From contig NC_068572.1 in the NCBI RefSeq assembly GCF_025698545.1, positions 124,001 through 188,000 of the forward strand: a stretch of DNA of 64,000 bases, read 5' to 3'. Below, one piece after another: positions 59,138 through 64,000 of this stretch. The stretch comes from Gossypium raimondii. Taxonomy: Eukaryota; Streptophyta; Magnoliopsida; Malvales; Malvaceae. How positions within the stretch are numbered: position 1 is the stretch's first letter; the number at the start of each line of letters is the position of its first letter. Below the pieces are notes generated by a model that was not told the DNA's origin, ran no database searches, and saw only the letters and a list, made by a program, of their open reading frames with translations. The position numbers and the translations under genes are program-made.

Positions 59138-59661
59138 GGGTAAACTACACCAAAGGTCTCTAAACTATTAGTAAGTTTACGTTTTGGTCACTCAATTTAA
59201 AAAAGTTACAAAATAATCATTGAACTATTCAAAAGCATTCATTTAAGTCACAAGGTTATTAAGTTTTTCCTTTTAGAAGTTCGGCTGGCGAGTTTCAAGT
59301 GATGATTTGATGATTGGTATGATGGATCAGTACCCCTCAAAGAGTAGAAGAATATACTTTAGATCTAAGTCATCTGATGGTCAGTGTCAGAGATTAGAAA
59401 AAAAACTGTTTGGATTTTGATTTGTAGATTCGTAACATTCAAAGTTCTTTCATAAAAATAAAATTGAACTGTAGATCAGAAGGGGAAGAAGAGCTTTTGA
59501 TTGGTGTAGGCGGAGTGAATAGAGAAAGCCATATAACAACGGTTTTAATAGCCTAGTGACTTAAATGAAAACTTTTCAGTGACCAATTTGTAACTTTTTG
59601 AAGCTGAGTGACAAAAACATAAAATTACTAATAATTTAGTGACCTTGAGGGTAGTTTACCC
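59138..59661 (+). mobile_element. MITE with about 140-base terminal inverted repeats, GGGTAAACTAC family
   Basis: Starts GGGTAAACTACACCAAAGGT and ends with the complement of GGGTAAACTACCCTCAAGGT. The arms continue to pair through AAACTATTAGTAAGTTTA, GTCACTCAA, AAAAGTTACAAA and AAGTCAC for about 140 bases on each side of a 240-base unique centre. It has no coding capacity. A second, older copy lies inverted at 56443-56900. Confidence 0.85.
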
Positions 59662-60050
59662 ATTTATAAATCTAATTATCATTTAGTGTAGAAAATATTA
59701 AATTAATTTTATTTTATTAAAAATTGAAATAAATTATTTTTATAAAAAAATTCAAAGTAACATGCTTAGTTTTCATCCAAAATAATATAAAATTTTATAT
59801 TAATAAAATTAAAATTAAATCTTTTAAAATCTATATTTATTAATTTACCAAACACTTTTAATATAAATTCAGCATTTATAAACTTTAATAGTAAAAATTC
59901 ATTACTTAAAACTTAAAATTTCAAATTATCAAACACACCCTAACAATAATGATTGAAATTCAACTCAAGATGATTTAAGAAGTTGAAAGAAAATAGATTA
60001 TTAAGTCATTTCTTACGGAAAAAATAAGAATCTATAATATTAAGCAAATT
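59662..60050. other. AT-rich intergenic DNA
   Basis: No gene or clear element. Confidence 0.5.
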
Positions 60051-60300
60051 GACAGGGCGTAGTTAGAGGGGTTCGCAGGATCTGGTCACTCTTAAAATGA
60101 AAATTTTTTATGTAGGTCTTTTAAAGTTTTAAAAATTTTAAATTAGTAAAGATAAAATTATATTTTGATCCTCCTAAAAATAATAAAAATTTAATTTAAT
60201 CATTTAAAAATTATAAATATATAAACTATTAAAATAATAAAATTATATTTTGCTATTATAAAATTACTATTTAATTTTATCATCCTTAAAATTTTTTCTA
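60051..60300 (+). repeat. Dispersed repeat family R1, copy 4
   Basis: The longest R1 copy in the window, running from AGGGCGTAGTTAGAGGGG to TTTTATCATCCTTAAAATTT. It provides the reference order of phrases used for the other three copies. Confidence 0.6.
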
Positions 60301-60621
60301 TATTATTTGGATAATTATAAAGAACGAAAAACTTGCAAGTTATTATTATCATCATTAAATTTGGCTGTCTCTTCAAACTTGATCGATTGTATTAAACTTT
60401 TGATCCACTAATGACATCATATAATTTATATACCTTTTATTTATATATTAAAATTTATATAAATATGTTATACTTAATATTATTATAAATACTATCATGC
60501 TATATAAATATAAATTAAGAAATCTAAATTTTATAATTTAGCTGTCCAAAAATATCGCTTAAATTGGATAGTTATTCATGTAATTTATCCCTTCTCTGCA
60601 ATTTTATATTATTTTAATTTT

Positions 60622-61237
60622 GGGTAAATTACACTAGTAATTAACCGATTATTAGTATATTTTTTTTGGTCACGCAACTATAAAACCTTATAAAATGGTT
60701 ATCCAATTACTCAATTTTGTACTTTTTGGTCACCAACGGGCTAACAGTGGCGGCTTTTAAAATTAACATAATAACAACTTTAACTCTTCACATTTATAAA
60801 TTATGTCAATTTAGTTTTGATTCTAAAAAATTTTGACCCTCAACATTTACACATTGTGTAATTTGAATTTTTTTATAGTTTACTTTTTTTTGGACATTGA
60901 GGTTAAATTAAAAAGAATGAGAGAACTGAAAAAAAAATCAAATTACACAATATGTAAATGTTGAAGGTTAGATTTTTAGAATTAAGACTAAATTGACATA
61001 ATTTATAAATATTGAGAGTTAAAGTTACTATTATGTCAATTTTAAAAACTGCCACCGTAGCCCGTTGGAGACTAAAAAGACAAAATTGAATAGTTGGTTG
61101 ATATTTTTTAACTTTTCATAATTGGGTGACCAAAAAAGAAATTTACTCATAGTTGAAAGATTATTTTATAATTTTTCATAGTTGGATGACCTAAAACAAA
61201 TTCACTAATAGTTGAGTGACTATCAGTTAGTTTACCC
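60622..61237. mobile_element. Near-complete foldback element, 616 bases, GGGTAA...TTACCC family
   Basis: Starts GGGTAAATTACACTAGTAAT and ends with AGTTAGTTTACCC. Almost the whole left half (phrases CCAATTACTCAATTTTGT, CCAACGGGCTAACAGTGGCG, TTTATAAATTATGTCAATTT, ACACATTGTGTAATTTGA) recurs as its reverse complement in the right half, leaving only a short centre near 60890-60920. Its terminal phrases are shared with the 239-base element at 52520. It sits just upstream of the NOT2-like leader. Confidence 0.85.
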
Positions 61238-61430
61238 TTTAGTTTTTATTTAGCCCATTAGATTTAGGGCAAAAAAAAAAAAAGGCAAAAATAAACAGGG
61301 AGATTGGACCCAAACAGAAACGCGAAAGCTCGTTCTTTGGTTCAGCTCTTAAGAAATCCCATACAAAAGTTGAAAAAAAGGTAGAGAAAAAAAAAATCAA
61401 AGATCACTCTCATTCGTTGATCTAGCTTCA

Positions 61431-61628
61431 GGTACTGTCGCTCTCTCTTCTGAATCGATCTGGATTCGTTTGAATTTGATCTTGAATCGCACTGAGTTCA
61501 TCTCTTTCAAATTTTATCTGAATTGTTGTTCTACATATGTCAAAGTATTTTAGGGTGTGTATTGCTAATAACACCTCATTTATGTCATTTCGGGATTAGT
61601 TTTCTCACAATTGCGTTTGTCCTTTCAG
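61431..61628 (+). other. Probable 5' UTR intron of the NOT2-like gene
   Basis: CAG|GTACTG at 61430/61431 and CTTTCAG ending at 61628 bound a T-rich interval, with the leader before it and the ATG exon after it. Inferred from sequence only. Confidence 0.55.
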
Positions 61629-61742
61629 GATATAATCACTGTAGTAGCTTCGCAGATCAGGATTTTGTTTACTTACACTCAAGACACTGATAGGCTGCTT
61701 CCCGAGGAATGATTTTTTGCATTACCTATTGACACTCGTGCA

Positions 61743-64000
61743 ATGTCGGGATTACTTAATGTATTGTTACTTTAACTGAACAATTTATTAGAAGTTGCAA
61801 TCTTTTAGAACATTATTCTTGTTTTTGGACTTGTTATTTATCCTTTATCTAAATGAAGTGTGTGGCTTCTGCAGATGAACTTAGGTCTTTAGCTGAAGAT
61901 AACTAGATATTTGTTTCTTTGGTTTGTGTTTGTGTATGTGCTTGTGATAACATGTTGTGGAATGCTGGTTTTTAGTAACTTAGGGTAAAAAATATGTTGG
62001 TTGGTTGTTTGTCATTGGTGTTCCATAAATTGGTTTGAAACTTTGGTTCGTGTTTTTTGCATTCTTTTCCTGGTTAATTGTTGTCTGTGTTTTTGAATCA
62101 CGTGTCTATCTTCTAACTGGAAACTATATTGTGCATCCTGTTACAGTCTTCTATCAACGGGTCGGCATCTAATCTTCCAGACAGTAGTGGACGTTCTTTT
62201 GCAACATCTTTCTCTGGTCAGTCTGGTGCTGCCTCCCCTGTTTTCCATCACACTGGTGGGTAAATTTTACTGGATTTCCATTCACCTATGTTCTTTTGAA
62301 TTCATGCAATTTTGTTGTTTGTTTTTTGCAGGCTCTATTCAGGGACTGCATAATATTCATGGTAGCTTTAATGTTCCCAACCTGCCTGGCACGCTTGCAT
62401 CAAGAAACTCAACGTTAAGTAATGTTCCAACTGGTGGTGTTCAACAACCTACTGGGAGCCTTTCTGGTGGAAGATTTGCATCAAATAATCTCCCAGTTGC
62501 ACTTTCTCAGGTAGTTCTAATATTCCCACTGTACTGTAGTTTGACTTCTGTTATTACAGCTAAAGAAATTCTACAGACTATCTCCTCCCTTCATGCATGT
62601 CATTAGGACAAACCCCCATAAAAATGAAAAATAATAGGAAGGAAATAAACTCTTGCATTCTTGTACTATGTACTTTGTTTTCTTATAAATACCATTTTGC
62701 AGTTATCTCACGGCAGCTCCCATGGTCATTCAGGAGTAACCAATAGAGGAGGTATTAGTATTGTAGGAAACCCTGGATTTAGTAGTAACTCAAATGGAGT
62801 TGGTGGCTCTATACCTGGTATTCTCCCAACCTCTGTAGGAATCGGTAACCGCAATGCTGTTCCAGGATTGGGAGTATCCCCAATTCTGGGAAATGCAGGT
62901 CCTAGGATAACAAGTTCTATGGGAAACATGGTTGGTGGGGGCAACATCGGGAGGACATTAAGCTCTGGTGGAGGGTTATCTGTGCCTGGTCTAGCATCTC
63001 GTCTGAATTTAAGTGGCAATAGTGGATCCGCAAGTTTAACTGTGCAGGGACAGAATCGGTTGATGAGTGGTGTGCTTCCTCAAGGTACATTACTGTGAAC
63101 AATGACCTCTATATTTTGCTGTTGGCAAAAAAAGACCACTGTTTACTTCTGTTGCTGGCTATGATTTCCATAGGCATAAATCAGTACAATGGCAAAAAAT
63201 TTTGGTTAATTTACCATCCCTCGTTGCTTCTCGGTGCACGCTAGTAATCTGGTTCTTATTATTAACAGGTTCTAGATATATGTTTCAATTTTTTATGATT
63301 TGATTATTACTTTTGTATTGTGGAATTTGTGCCTAGTGGATTTACTGGCTTAGTTGCACATCTTTATTTGAATGACACTTTCTGCATTCAGGATCTCCTC
63401 AGGTACTTTCAATGTTAGGCAATTCTTATCCAACTGCTGGGGGTCCACTTTCCCAGAGTCATGTTCAAGCTGTGAACAATCTTAGTTCTATGGGCATGTT
63501 GAATGATGTGAACTCAAATGACAATTCCCCTTTTGACATAAACAATGATTTCCCTCAGTTGACAAGTCGTCCTAATTCTGCTGGTGGGCCTCAAGGACAA
63601 TTGGGTAACTAAAGAAGAACACTTTCTGATACTTTCACTTGCCCCCCCCTCCTCCTCTTTTTTCCCCCTTATACTGAAGTTCTAAGATTCTAAGTTAAAA
63701 TATTTCAGGTTCATTACGAAAACAAGGTCTTAGTCCCATTGTTCAACAAAACCAAGAGTTCAGCATTCAAAATGAAGATTTCCCTGCATTACCAGGATTT
63801 AAAGGTTCACAGATAGTCTTTAACCTTGTTATGATTTAATGCAGTTTATTTTCTGGTAGACAGAAATTTTTCTCACTTTTTATGTACATGGGAATCCAGC
63901 TTGAAGTTATATCAGTACTTGATTTTGTGGTCATTTTAGTATATTAGCTGTTTACTGATTTTTTATGGCAGTATTATTATCACATTTAATGACTTACTTT
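61743..64000 (+). CDS. CCR4-NOT subunit NOT2 (VIP2-like), 5' part, runs off the window
   Basis: N-terminal part of NOT2, a core subunit of the CCR4-NOT deadenylation and transcription complex; the plant homologue is known as VIP2. The coding exons I read are 61743-61760, 62147-62255, 62332-62510, 62703-63084, 63392-63604 and 63709-63804. All are GT-AG and in frame, with at least one more exon beyond the right edge. The protein starts MSGLLN, then a long Gly/Ser/Asn-rich disordered region (SIPGILPTSVGIGNRNAVPG). It then has the conserved NDFPQL and EDFPALPGFK segments typical of plant NOT2. The C-terminal NOT2/3/5 domain is not in the window. A 5' UTR intron is likely at 61431-61628. Confidence 0.88.

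Overview
This window is nuclear DNA from a plant, almost certainly a eudicot. It is AT-rich, has GT-AG introns and contains plant-only families: a CrRLK1L receptor kinase, an RLCK-VII kinase and SBT4-type subtilases. The load of short dispersed repeats and the protein sequences suggest Malvaceae (cotton-like), but that is recognition from memory and I could not test it.

Layout. 1-6060 is gene-free and holds decayed repeats. 6061-9115 (+) is a 12-exon HAD-superfamily phosphatase-like gene of the CECR5/HDHD5 type. 11050-12918 (+) is a five-exon receptor-like cytoplasmic kinase. 15635-19651 (+) is a long intronless reading frame for the plant NFRKB/INO80G-like chromatin protein. 20440-39104 is a minus-strand tandem cluster of SBT4-type subtilases with five copies, A to E. 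B, C and E look complete. A is a rearranged pseudogene, and D is truncated and fused to a stray piece of histone H4 promoter. A broken Ty1/copia fossil and a solo LTR lie between D and E. 39400-40560 is a decayed tandem repeat derived from the 5' end of a RING-H2 gene. 41840-46103 holds two histone H4 genes with identical proteins, flanking one intact and two broken RING-H2 genes. 46878-47285 is a small basic plant protein of unknown function. 49535-52036 (-) is a HERK1-type receptor kinase. 52500-61240 is gene-free and rich in inverted-repeat elements and LINE RNase H remnants. 61743 to the right edge is the 5' part of a NOT2/VIP2 gene of the CCR4-NOT complex, which runs off the window.

Most genes are unrelated housekeeping or signalling loci and do not form a functional cluster. 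The two local clusters (subtilase, and H4 with RING-H2) grew by tandem duplication and have exchanged material. RING-H2 5' remnants travel with the type-2 subtilase copies (C and E), and an H4 promoter fragment marks the breakpoint of copy D. I found no evidence of a new biological system. The most informative signals are structural: a block-wise micro-inversion inside subtilase copy A, the H4-promoter/subtilase junction, and a MITE in an H4 promoter whose empty site survives elsewhere in the window.
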